19,256 nucleotides of DNA from positions 1 to 19,256 of the forward strand of contig JBLNDI010000116.1 in assembly GCA_050261495.1 (NCBI GenBank), written 5' to 3'. A model generated the notes under the pieces. The model did not search any database, was not told the origin of the DNA, and worked only from the letters and a program-made list of their open reading frames with translations. Shown here piece after piece: positions 8,454 to 14,741 of the stretch. The position numbers and the translations under genes were made by a program. The stretch's first letter is position 1; every line of letters begins with the position of its first letter. Source of the stretch: JBMNKL01 sp050261495 (GTDB lineage: Bacteria > Bacillota > Clostridia > Acetivibrionales > DTU013).

Positions 8454-9950
8454 TTATTTCATACCGTAAACTATTTCGTTCCACCGGAGTTCATTCCGGA
8501 AATTCAAAATGTTTGTATTCTCATTTATCAACACGTATTCAATGCCCGCCATTTCTGCCCAATCTATAAACTGCTCGGCCGTTGCCGCGAATGAGAAGAC
8601 GGTATGGTGAGCTCCTCCTGCCAGTATCCACGCCTCGGCTCCCTGGCGGAGGGACGGCATGGGTTTCCACAAGATCCTGGCGACGGGGAGTTTTGGCATA
8701 TCCTTCTCCATCTTAACCGCCTCCACTTCATTGATAATCAGGCGGAAACGGTTGCCCATATCGACGAGAGAAGCACATACTGCGCGTCCCGGGCCTCCGT
8801 CGAAAACAAGGCGGGCAGGCGCGGCTTTTCCGCCGATGGAAAGCGGGTGCACCTCGATCCTGGGTTTTGTGCCGGCTATGGTTGGGCACACTTCGAGCAT
8901 GTGCGCTCCCAGGACGAGTTCATTGCCGGGTTCCAGGTGATATGTATAGTCTTCCATGAAAGAAGTTCCGCCCGGCAGGCCTGCGGTCATAATTTTGACG
9001 ATGCGCACCATGGCGGCCGTTTTCCAGTCTCCTTCGGCGCCGAAGCCGTATCCGTCGGCCATAAGACGTTGCACCGCAAGTCCCGGAAGCTGCTTCAGGC
9101 CGTGAAGATTCTCAAAAGTGGTTGTAAACGCGCCAAAACCGCCGTCACGGAGGAACGACCTGATGCCCAGCTCGATGCGTGCCTGCTCTTTTATTGAATC
9201 CATCGCCTCACTGGATGAACGGACTTCTCCCGGTATTTCATACAGTTCGCCGTATTCATCCATCAACCCGGCAATTTCAGCGTCGGACACATCATTTATG
9301 CGGCTGACAAGGTCCCCCACTCCGTAGCCGTTCACGGACCACCCGAACTTGATCTGGGCTTCCACCTTGTCGCCCTCGGTTACAGCAACATCGCGCATAT
9401 TGTCGCCGAACCTGGCCACCTTCAGGCTATATCCCGCAACCTGCGCGACGGCGGAACGCATCCATCTGCCTATGCTGGCGCATACATCCTCGTCTTCCCA
9501 ATGGCCGACGACTACCTTGCGGGCAATGCGCATGCGCGCGCCTATAAAGCCGTATTCACGGTCGCCATGGGCGGATTGGTTCAGGTTCATGAAATCCATG
9601 TCGATCTTGTCCCACGGGATATCACGGTTGAACTGCGTGTGAAGGTGCAAAAGCGGTTTGCGCAACTCGGCAAGACCTGTTATCCACATCTTTGCAGGAG
9701 AGAAAGTATGCATCCATGTGATTATTCCTGCGCAGGAATCATCCACATTTGCCTCCAGGCACAACTTCCTGATGGCATCGGGCGTTGTCAGCACAGGTTT
9801 GAAAATAATCCTGCAAGGAATGGAAGGTTTTTTGTCCAGGGCCTCGGCAATTATTTTTGAATCCGCGGCCACCATTTCAAGGGTTTCCGGTCCGTACAGG
9901 TGCTGGCTCCCGGTAACAAACCAAAAGATATAATTTTTTAAGTCTTGCAT
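8454..9950 (-). CDS. araA: L-arabinose isomerase
   Basis: The enzyme converts L-arabinose to L-ribulose, the first step of cytoplasmic arabinose catabolism. With the start chosen here it has 498 residues, the usual family length. The N terminus carries FVTGSQHLYG; the four metal/active-site residues of the family are all present: Glu306 (YGFGAE), Glu333 (FMEDYTYHL), His350 (LGAHMLEV) and the His pair 448-449 (GGAHHT). The start is the ATG at 9950, because AGGAGG (9959-9964) lies 8 bases upstream. A GTG three codons earlier, at 9959, overlaps that ribosome site and is unlikely. The gene diverges from araR, has an AraR-like operator in its leader and ends in a strong terminator. No ribulokinase gene follows it. 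Confidence 0.97.
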   Translation of the reverse strand: MQDLKNYIFWFVTGSQHLYGPETLEMVAADSKIIAEALDKKPSIPCRIIFKPVLTTPDAIRKLCLEANVDDSCAGIITWMHTFSPAKMWITGLAELRKPLLHLHTQFNRDIPWDKIDMDFMNLNQSAHGDREYGFIGARMRIARKVVVGHWEDEDVCASIGRWMRSAVAQVAGYSLKVARFGDNMRDVAVTEGDKVEAQIKFGWSVNGYGVGDLVSRINDVSDAEIAGLMDEYGELYEIPGEVRSSSEAMDSIKEQARIELGIRSFLRDGGFGAFTTTFENLHGLKQLPGLAVQRLMADGYGFGAEGDWKTAAMVRIVKIMTAGLPGGTSFMEDYTYHLEPGNELVLGAHMLEVCPTIAGTKPRIEVHPLSIGGKAAPARLVFDGGPGRAVCASLVDMGNRFRLIINEVEAVKMEKDMPKLPVARILWKPMPSLRQGAEAWILAGGAHHTVFSFAATAEQFIDWAEMAGIEYVLINENTNILNFRNELRWNEIVYGMK

Positions 9951-9974
9951 ATATGACACCTCCTAAACAGTATT

Positions 9975-9990
9975 ACATGTACATACAAGT
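9975..9990 (-). promoter_or_regulatory. AraR operator in the araA leader
   Basis: On the minus strand this reads ACTTGTATGTACATGT. It is a near-palindrome close to the known AraR box of Bacillus (core TTGTACGTACAA), and on the plus strand 14 of 16 bases match the box in front of araR. It sits between the putative araA promoter and its ribosome site, where a bound repressor would block transcription in the absence of arabinose. Confidence 0.8.
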
Positions 9991-10003
9991 TTATTGTATT
10001 ATT

Positions 10004-10032
10004 ATTTTATCATTTTAATGGTTTTGCCGCAA
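10004..10032 (-). promoter_or_regulatory. Possible araA promoter
   Basis: On the minus strand, TTGCGG (10027-10032) and TAAAAT (10004-10009) are spaced 17 bases apart, giving a start near 9997, just upstream of the AraR box. A TACAAT at 9993-9998 is an alternative -10 without a good -35. The rest of the gap between araA and araR (about 10033-10200) shows no gene, and I found no convincing cre site in it. Confidence 0.4.
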
Positions 10033-10204
10033 TGCCATTTTACCTTTTAATTACACCATTTCATGCCGTTTTGCGGCTATTTGCGCGACATCGCGGTTCT
10101 CCCCCGTGCAGCATGGCAATCCTCCCGCCCATGGCGACATTTTCTTACGATAATTAACAGGGCGACAACATAAAACGGTAATCATATTTCCATAACCGGG
10201 GCTG

Positions 10205-10233
10205 TTGCCTGATTTTGCAGATTGATATATAAT
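10205..10233 (+). promoter_or_regulatory. araR promoter
   Basis: TTGCCT (10205-10210) and the consensus TATAAT (10228-10233) are separated by 17 bases. Transcription would start near 10240, so the AraR box at 10243-10258 covers the start point and allows autorepression. A second TATAAT (10235-10240) lacks a well-placed -35 box. Confidence 0.65.
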
Positions 10234-10242
10234 TTATAATAT

Positions 10243-10258
10243 ACATGTACGTACAAGA
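10243..10258 (+). promoter_or_regulatory. AraR operator in front of araR
   Basis: ACATGTACGTACAAGA contains the intact core TGTACGTACAA of the AraR box and matches the box before araA at 14 of 16 positions. It lies on the predicted transcription start of araR, so the regulator should repress its own operon as well as araA. Confidence 0.82.
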
Positions 10259-10274
10259 GAGGAGTTCCTGCAAA

Positions 10275-11387
10275 ATGCAAAAGGATGAAATCCGGACGAA
10301 GTATTCAAGGCTGAAAGAGTTTTTGAGAGAAGAAATCCTGATGGGAAATATAAAGCCCGGGGAGAAAATCCCGTCGGAGAACGCCCTTTCCGAAAAATTT
10401 TCGCTCAGCCGCCAGACCGTGAGAAAAGCCATATCTATTCTTGCAAACGAAGGTTATTTGTACACGGTGCACGGAAAGGGAACATTTTGCAGGGATAGAA
10501 GCGCCGGAAGAAATGAATCTAGGAATATAGGAGTCGTTACGACTTATATATCGGAATATATTTTCCCCAAGCTCATACAGGGCATAGACAGGGTGCTTTC
10601 GGAAAACGGGTACAGCATCATTTTGAAAAATACGGGAAACAGCAGTGAAAAAGAGGCAAACTGCCTTGATGATCTGCTGGGCAAGGATATCGGGGGGATG
10701 ATCGTCGAGCCTACGAAAAGCGCGCTGTTCTCAAGCAACCTGAAGTATTATGAAGCGCTCGGCAAGAATAACATACCTTATGTTTTTATCCATGGATCAT
10801 ACCTGGGACTGGAGGACAAGCCGCAGGTGGTGCTGGACGATGAAGCCGGGGAGTACCTGGCTGTTGATTACCTGGTAAAGCTTGGACATAAAAAAATCGC
10901 AGGCATATTCAAAGCCGACGATATCCAGGGAATCAACAGGCATAAGGGTTATGCACGGGCCTTGGCCGAAAACGGGCTTGTTTACGATCCCGGGATGGTA
11001 GTCTGGTTCCACACCGAGGACAGGGAAGAGAAACCTTTAGCCGCAATAAAGCATCTTGCAGAGAGTGGGTCCGGGATTGACGCGGTTGCTGCTTACAACG
11101 ACGAAATAGCGGTCAGGGTCTGCCGGCAGCTTGCGGAATCGGGGCTGAGAGTCCCTGAGGACATATCCGTAATCGGCTTTGATGATTCGTACCTGGCGGA
11201 AAGCGGCAGCGTGAAGCTCACAACCGTGGCGCATCCGAAGGAAAGGCTCGGCGAAGCGGCTGCGGAGCTTCTGCTGGAGCTGATGAAACGTGATAAGAGC
11301 GGCCGTATAAATCACGACACGAACGATATCAAAAAGATTTTTATGCCGGAGCTGATAATAAGGGATTCGTGCCTGCCGAGGAAATGA
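10275..11387 (+). CDS. araR: AraR-like arabinose repressor (GntR DNA-binding head, LacI-type sensor)
   Basis: From the start chosen here the product has 370 residues. Residues about 10-74 form a GntR winged helix (GEKIPSENALSEKF, LSRQTVRKAISIL, then the wing HGKGTF). From about 84 to the end it is a LacI/periplasmic-binding-type effector domain (IGVVTT, VDYLVKLGHKKIAGIF, ISVIGFDDSYLAE). This GntR-LacI chimera is the architecture of AraR, which releases DNA on binding L-arabinose. The ATG at 10275 is preferred because GAGAGGAG (10257-10264) lies at a usable distance upstream. An upstream in-frame ATG at 10245 lies inside the operator and has no ribosome site. Its position between araA and araD with AraR-type boxes at both promoters supports the function. 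Confidence 0.93.
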   Translation: MQKDEIRTKYSRLKEFLREEILMGNIKPGEKIPSENALSEKFSLSRQTVRKAISILANEGYLYTVHGKGTFCRDRSAGRNESRNIGVVTTYISEYIFPKLIQGIDRVLSENGYSIILKNTGNSSEKEANCLDDLLGKDIGGMIVEPTKSALFSSNLKYYEALGKNNIPYVFIHGSYLGLEDKPQVVLDDEAGEYLAVDYLVKLGHKKIAGIFKADDIQGINRHKGYARALAENGLVYDPGMVVWFHTEDREEKPLAAIKHLAESGSGIDAVAAYNDEIAVRVCRQLAESGLRVPEDISVIGFDDSYLAESGSVKLTTVAHPKERLGEAAAELLLELMKRDKSGRINHDTNDIKKIFMPELIIRDSCLPRK

Positions 11388-11451
11388 AAAATATAAATTT
11401 AACATAAGTATATATCCGGATAAAAATACTATACAGAAAGGAATGGTAACT

Positions 11452-12150
11452 ATGTTGGAATCACTTAAAGAAGCAGTTTTCAAGGCAAATCTTGATTTGC
11501 CGAAGTACGGGCTGGTCATATTCACATGGGGAAATGTCAGCGGTATTGACAGGGAAAAGGGTTTGATAGTAATCAAACCAAGCGGGGTTCCTTATGATGA
11601 TATGAAGCCGGAGCACATGGTGGTGCTTGATCTCGACGGAAAACAGGTCGAAGGCAGTTTAAAGCCCTCCTCCGACACACCGACGCATATTGAATTATAT
11701 AAAGCATTTCCAGAGATAGGAGGAATCGTGCACACCCATTCGACATGGGCGACAAGCTGGGCGCAGGCGGGAAGAGGAATCCCGGCGCTGGGGACCACTC
11801 ATGCGGATTACTTTTACGGCGAAATACCCTGCACAAGGAAAATGAAAAGGTCGGAGACGGAAAACGATTATGAAGCCAATACGGGAAAGGTGATTGTGGA
11901 AACTTTCAAAAACATAAACCCTGCATACGTCCCGGGAGTTCTTGTGAACAACCACGGCCCCTTCTGCTGGGGAAAAGACGCGGACGAAGCGGTACATAAC
12001 GCGGTGGTGATGGAGGAAGTCGCGAAGGTGGCCTTCAATACTTTCATGCTTGCTCCGGGCATCGGCCGTATGAGCAGCCATCTTCTTGACAAGCACTTCT
12101 TCAGGAAACACGGAGCATCCGCCTATTACGGGCAGAACAATCAGCAGTGA
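11452..12150 (+). CDS. araD: L-ribulose-5-phosphate 4-epimerase
   Basis: The enzyme converts L-ribulose 5-phosphate to D-xylulose 5-phosphate, feeding arabinose carbon into the pentose phosphate pathway. The product has 232 residues and belongs to the class II aldolase/AraD family. Zinc ligands are visible as HTHS (His94, His96) and His168 in VNNHGPF; the acidic residue of HADY (Asp119) and the GNVSG and KPSG phosphate-binding segments are present. The ATG at 11452 is preferred, since AAAGGA lies 9 bases upstream while the in-frame ATG at 11443 abuts that site. It follows araR by 64 bases with no terminator between, so the two are probably co-transcribed. I see no separate promoter. Confidence 0.96.
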   Translation: MLESLKEAVFKANLDLPKYGLVIFTWGNVSGIDREKGLIVIKPSGVPYDDMKPEHMVVLDLDGKQVEGSLKPSSDTPTHIELYKAFPEIGGIVHTHSTWATSWAQAGRGIPALGTTHADYFYGEIPCTRKMKRSETENDYEANTGKVIVETFKNINPAYVPGVLVNNHGPFCWGKDADEAVHNAVVMEEVAKVAFNTFMLAPGIGRMSSHLLDKHFFRKHGASAYYGQNNQQ

Positions 12151-12226
12151 GGAAATCCTGCTTCGTTCGTATTGCGTCGTATTGTGTTGTGTGCATGTGG
12201 ACGCATTGCAATGGAGGTGTACTTTA

Positions 12227-13042
12227 ATGGCATTATTGCAAGTGAATTATTTTTCAAAGTCGTTGAGAAGAATTACTACTTTCAACACCCTTTTACCGCT
12301 GGACACATATGGAACGCCGGAACAAAACGAAACCTTCCGGCAGCCTGTGAAAGCCCTCTACCTTTTGCACGGCTACACGGGCAATTATACCGACTGGGTC
12401 TGCGGGAGCATTATACGGGAATTATCTTCCAAATACAATATTGCAGTATTTATGCCTTCCGGGGATAATTTCTTCTACCTCGACGATACGGATATGGGAG
12501 CATTATATTCCGAATTTGTCGGGAATGAACTGGTTGAATTCACACGAAAAATGTTCCCGCTATCAGGAAACAGGGAAGATACTTTTATCGGCGGGCTCTC
12601 AATGGGAGGCTACGGGGCTATAAGAAACGGTTTGAAATATTCGCACAATTTCAGCCGTATCATTGCATTGTCTTCAGCGCTTATAACTTATAAAATTGCG
12701 GGAATAAAACCCGGTTTTAAAGATATGGTTGCCGATTACAATTATTATGCAAGGGTATTCGGAGACCCGGACAGTCTTCTCGGCAGCGACAGGGATCCGG
12801 AAGCAATTATTGTTAAAATGAAAAAAGAAGGCCTCAGTATTCCCGAAATATATATGGCCTGCGGAACAGAAGATTTCCTGCTGAATGAAAACAGAAGATT
12901 TCATGAATTCCTGGTTTCCGAAGGTGTTGAGCATACTTATATCGAAAGCCCCGGGGCACATGACTGGAAGTTCTGGAATGAACATATAGAAAAAGGTATT
13001 GAATGGAGCTTATTCAATGAGAATAAATTAAACAAACATTAA
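12227..13042 (+). CDS. Alpha/beta-hydrolase esterase (esterase D / tributyrin esterase type)
   Basis: The 271-residue product has no signal peptide. An HG oxyanion element (YLLHGYTG, about 46-52) precedes the nucleophile elbow GLSMG with Ser125. Asp216 (CGTEDF) and His245 (GAHDWKFW) complete the catalytic triad. This layout fits the putative-esterase family (S-formylglutathione hydrolase / EstA-like), which cleaves short acyl esters; several relatives remove acetyl or feruloyl groups from sugars. The start is the ATG at 12227, with GGAGG about 9 bases upstream; the open frame runs upstream to 12086 into araD and that part is not coding. It follows araD by 76 bases on the same strand, so it may be induced with the arabinose genes and trim acylated arabino-oligosaccharides inside the cell. 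The substrate is inference. Confidence 0.85.
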   Translation: MALLQVNYFSKSLRRITTFNTLLPLDTYGTPEQNETFRQPVKALYLLHGYTGNYTDWVCGSIIRELSSKYNIAVFMPSGDNFFYLDDTDMGALYSEFVGNELVEFTRKMFPLSGNREDTFIGGLSMGGYGAIRNGLKYSHNFSRIIALSSALITYKIAGIKPGFKDMVADYNYYARVFGDPDSLLGSDRDPEAIIVKMKKEGLSIPEIYMACGTEDFLLNENRRFHEFLVSEGVEHTYIESPGAHDWKFWNEHIEKGIEWSLFNENKLNKH

Positions 13043-13046
13043 AAAC

Positions 13047-13088
13047 ATACCGCGAACATGTATTGAAACAAAAAAATGCCTGCGGTAT
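13047..13088. repeat. Inverted repeat spanning the hyd promoter
   Basis: ATACCGC (13047-13053) and GCGGTAT (13082-13088) are perfect 7-base inverted arms, 28 bases apart. The right arm overlaps the -10 box and the pair encloses the -35 box. It could be a split operator; with 7-base arms chance is not excluded. Confidence 0.35.
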
Positions 13089-13091
13089 AAT
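13063..13091 (+). promoter_or_regulatory. Sigma-A promoter of the hydrogenase-maturation operon
   Basis: TTGAAA (13063-13068) and a consensus TATAAT (13086-13091) lie 17 bases apart, a near-ideal sigma-A promoter. Transcription should start near 13098, giving a leader of about 210 nt before the first ATG at 13308. It starts 21 bases after the esterase stop codon; I see no terminator for the arabinose genes in between. Confidence 0.8.
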
Positions 13092-13097
13092 ATAGGC

Positions 13098-13275
13098 GTG
13101 GCAAGTTGCGAGGGTTACCCTTTCAGCAAGCCGCATTTTGAAAAAGTAATTGTCCTGATTCATGAGGGTTCGTCCCGAGTGCGAAGGCAAGAGAATAATG
13201 ACAAGCATGTAAACCCAAATATTCGCGGTTCTGATTGTATATTATCCTTGCCCTTCACGGGGCAAGGATTTTTTG
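13098..13275 (+). ncRNA. Candidate structured leader (riboswitch or attenuator) of the hyd operon
   Basis: This non-coding stretch runs from the predicted transcription start to an intrinsic terminator. Visible helices by hand: a hairpin with TTGC (13106-13109)/GCAA (13126-13129) and AGGG (13111-13114)/CCCT (13118-13121); a long-range stem GCCGC (13130-13134)/GCGGT (13225-13229) with TTTG (13137-13140)/CAAA (13216-13219); TTGTC (13150-13154)/GACAA (13200-13204); and a hairpin CAT-GA-GGG / CCC-GA-GTG (13161-13179) with tandem G.A pairs. A competing antiterminator pairs GGCAAG (13186-13191) with CTTGCC (13247-13252), ATAAT (13195-13199) with ATTAT (13241-13245), and ACAA (13201-13204) with TTGT (13235-13238), which removes the terminator's 5' arm. 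The switch design is seen directly; ligand, class and function are unknown. An independent small RNA ending at the terminator is the main alternative. Confidence 0.6.
13244..13274 (+). terminator. Leader terminator upstream of the hyd genes
   Basis: A perfect 10-bp stem, ATCCTTGCCC (13244-13253) against GGGCAAGGAT (13260-13269), with a 6-base loop is followed by six T residues. It ends 33 bases before the first ATG of the operon, in the same transcript, so it must be regulated or leaky for the maturation genes to be expressed. Confidence 0.9.
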
Positions 13276-13307
13276 TTGCGCAGGAAACGGCGGAGGAGGT
13301 GTATTTC

Positions 13308-13583
13308 ATGGGAACAAGAATCGCTGTTATTAGCATCATTATTGAAAATGCGGATTCCGTAGACAAGGTAAACAGCACGCTTCACGATTACAGGAATTAT
13401 ATTATAGGCCGCCTCGGGCTGCCGTATCACAAGCGGGGCATTTCAATCATCTGCGTGGTGCTGGACGCCCCGAACGGCGTGATTAGCGCGCTGTCCGGAA
13501 AGCTGGGCATGATACCGGATGTAACATCCAAATCCATTTACTCGAAAATTTTCAACTCGGACGAGACGAAAGGGAATGACTGA
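13308..13583 (+). CDS. TM1266-family putative iron-only hydrogenase system regulator
   Basis: The 91-residue product starts MGTRIAVISIIIENADSV and includes LGLPYHKRGISIICVVLDAP and a Leu-Gly-Met segment near the end. It resembles the small ACT-like (NikR C-terminal-like) TM1266 family that is found next to hydEFG genes. The family is called a putative regulator, but no molecular activity is established that I know of. No DNA-binding domain is visible at this size, so it might bind a small molecule or a partner instead. The start is set by a very strong ribosome site (GGAGGAGGT, 13292-13300) 7 bases before the ATG; the open frame further upstream is the RNA leader. Its stop codon overlaps the hydE start (TGATG). 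Confidence 0.85.
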   Translation: MGTRIAVISIIIENADSVDKVNSTLHDYRNYIIGRLGLPYHKRGISIICVVLDAPNGVISALSGKLGMIPDVTSKSIYSKIFNSDETKGND

Positions 13584-14626
13584 TGCTAAGCCTAGTTGAT
13601 AAACTGCATAGGGAAAGGGTTTTGAGCAAGGATGAGTTCGTGGCTCTCCTGGACGGCTTTGACGAGAACATCATGCAGTACCTGTTTTCCAAGTCAAGGG
13701 CAGCGGCGGACAGGGTGTTCGGCAACAAGATATACATGCGGGGCCTGATTGAGTTTACAAATTACTGCAAAAACGACTGCTATTATTGCGGAATAAGAAG
13801 GGGCAATCACAATGCCGAGCGCTACAGGCTGAAAAAAGAAGAAATCCTGTCATGCTGCGAACAGGGGTATTCGCTTGGATTTCGCACTTTTGTACTGCAG
13901 GGCGGAGAGGATTTGTGGTACACCGACGAAAAGCTGGTTGACATCATTTCCTCGATAAGGAACGCTTACCCGGACTGTGCCATTACCCTTTCGATAGGAG
14001 AAAAAACATACGGGCAATACCTGGCTTACTACAAGGCCGGCGCAAACCGCTACCTGCTGCGTCATGAAACCGCGAACGGGGAGCACTACTCAAGGCTGCA
14101 CCCGCGGGCGCAAAGCGCGGAAAACAGGAAGCGCTGCCTGTATTATTTAAAGGAGATAGGATACCAGGTGGGCGCCGGGTTCATGGTCGGGTCGCCATGG
14201 CAGACTACCGAAAACCTTGCCGAGGATTTGCTGTTTATTAAAAGCCTGAAGCCCCACATGATCGGGATAGGCCCGTTCATCCCGCACAAGGATACCCGTT
14301 TTGCCGGTTTCCCCTCCGGGAGACTGGAATTGACGCTCTTCCTGATAGGGATACTGAGGCTGATGATGCCCAATGCCCTGATACCGGCAACAACGGCTCT
14401 CGGTACGATCCATCCCAGCGGCAGGGAACTGGGAATATTGGCGGGCGCCAATGTTGTGATGCCAAACCTGTCCCCCGCCGGGGTCAGAAAGAAATATGCG
14501 CTTTACGACAACAAGATCTGCACCGGCGAGGAGGCCGCGGAATGCCATTCCTGCTTGCAGGAACGCATGAGGAAAATCGGGTATGAGCTTGTAGTTGACA
14601 GGGGCGATTACAAGGAAGTTGATTAA
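13583..14626 (+). CDS. hydE: [FeFe]-hydrogenase H-cluster radical SAM maturase HydE
   Basis: The 347-residue radical SAM protein has the CxxxCxxC cluster motif at Cys62, Cys66 and Cys69 (NYCKNDCYYC) and the accessory C-terminal cysteines Cys313, Cys321 and Cys324 with the 8/3 spacing known from the Thermotoga enzyme. HydE acts in assembling the 2Fe subcluster of the H-cluster, working after HydG on the path to the azadithiolate-bridged diiron unit. The ATG shares one base with the stop codon of the TM1266-family gene, with AAAGGGA upstream, so translation is likely coupled. HydE is close to biotin synthase-like and PylB enzymes; its place beside hydF and hydG settles the call. Confidence 0.96.
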   Translation: MLSLVDKLHRERVLSKDEFVALLDGFDENIMQYLFSKSRAAADRVFGNKIYMRGLIEFTNYCKNDCYYCGIRRGNHNAERYRLKKEEILSCCEQGYSLGFRTFVLQGGEDLWYTDEKLVDIISSIRNAYPDCAITLSIGEKTYGQYLAYYKAGANRYLLRHETANGEHYSRLHPRAQSAENRKRCLYYLKEIGYQVGAGFMVGSPWQTTENLAEDLLFIKSLKPHMIGIGPFIPHKDTRFAGFPSGRLELTLFLIGILRLMMPNALIPATTALGTIHPSGRELGILAGANVVMPNLSPAGVRKKYALYDNKICTGEEAAECHSCLQERMRKIGYELVVDRGDYKEVD

Positions 14627-14741
14627 AACACACAAGGGTGAAGAAATTTCTGCAAACGAATAAACACGTTGAACTGAGACTAAAGTTTTATCAAGCTGTG
14701 TTAAAAATATAACAATATTTACTGGCGAAAGGAGAAAAAAG

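Noticed and set aside
8604..9197. 197-codon open frame opposite araA
   Set aside because: The complementary strand encodes araA with all catalytic residues; this frame has no family features.
10033..10200. Catabolite-repression (cre) site between araA and araR
   Set aside because: I tried the consensus against the G/C-rich patches there and found no alignment with the conserved TG, CG and CA positions.
10245..10274. araR starting at the ATG at 10245
   Set aside because: That ATG lies inside the AraR box and has no ribosome site; the ATG at 10275 has one.
12086..12226. N-terminal extension of the esterase into araD
   Set aside because: It overlaps the end of araD in another frame, and GGAGG stands directly before the ATG at 12227, which gives the usual family length.
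13150..13190. CTGA and CGAAG elements near GTC, recalling a hammerhead ribozyme core
   Set aside because: The conserved CUGANGA and GAAA blocks are not intact and the GUC directly abuts CUGA with no stem I between them, so a cleavage-competent fold is not possible as drawn.
13098..13275. The leader as a 6S RNA or T-box
   Set aside because: It does not form one long rod with a central bubble as 6S does, and the T-box sequence and specifier-loop layout are absent. Its terminator is better explained by the competing antiterminator.
13098..13307. In-frame upstream extension of the TM1266-family gene to 13098
   Set aside because: The extension translates the structured leader and terminator; the strong ribosome site at 13292-13300 points to the ATG at 13308.
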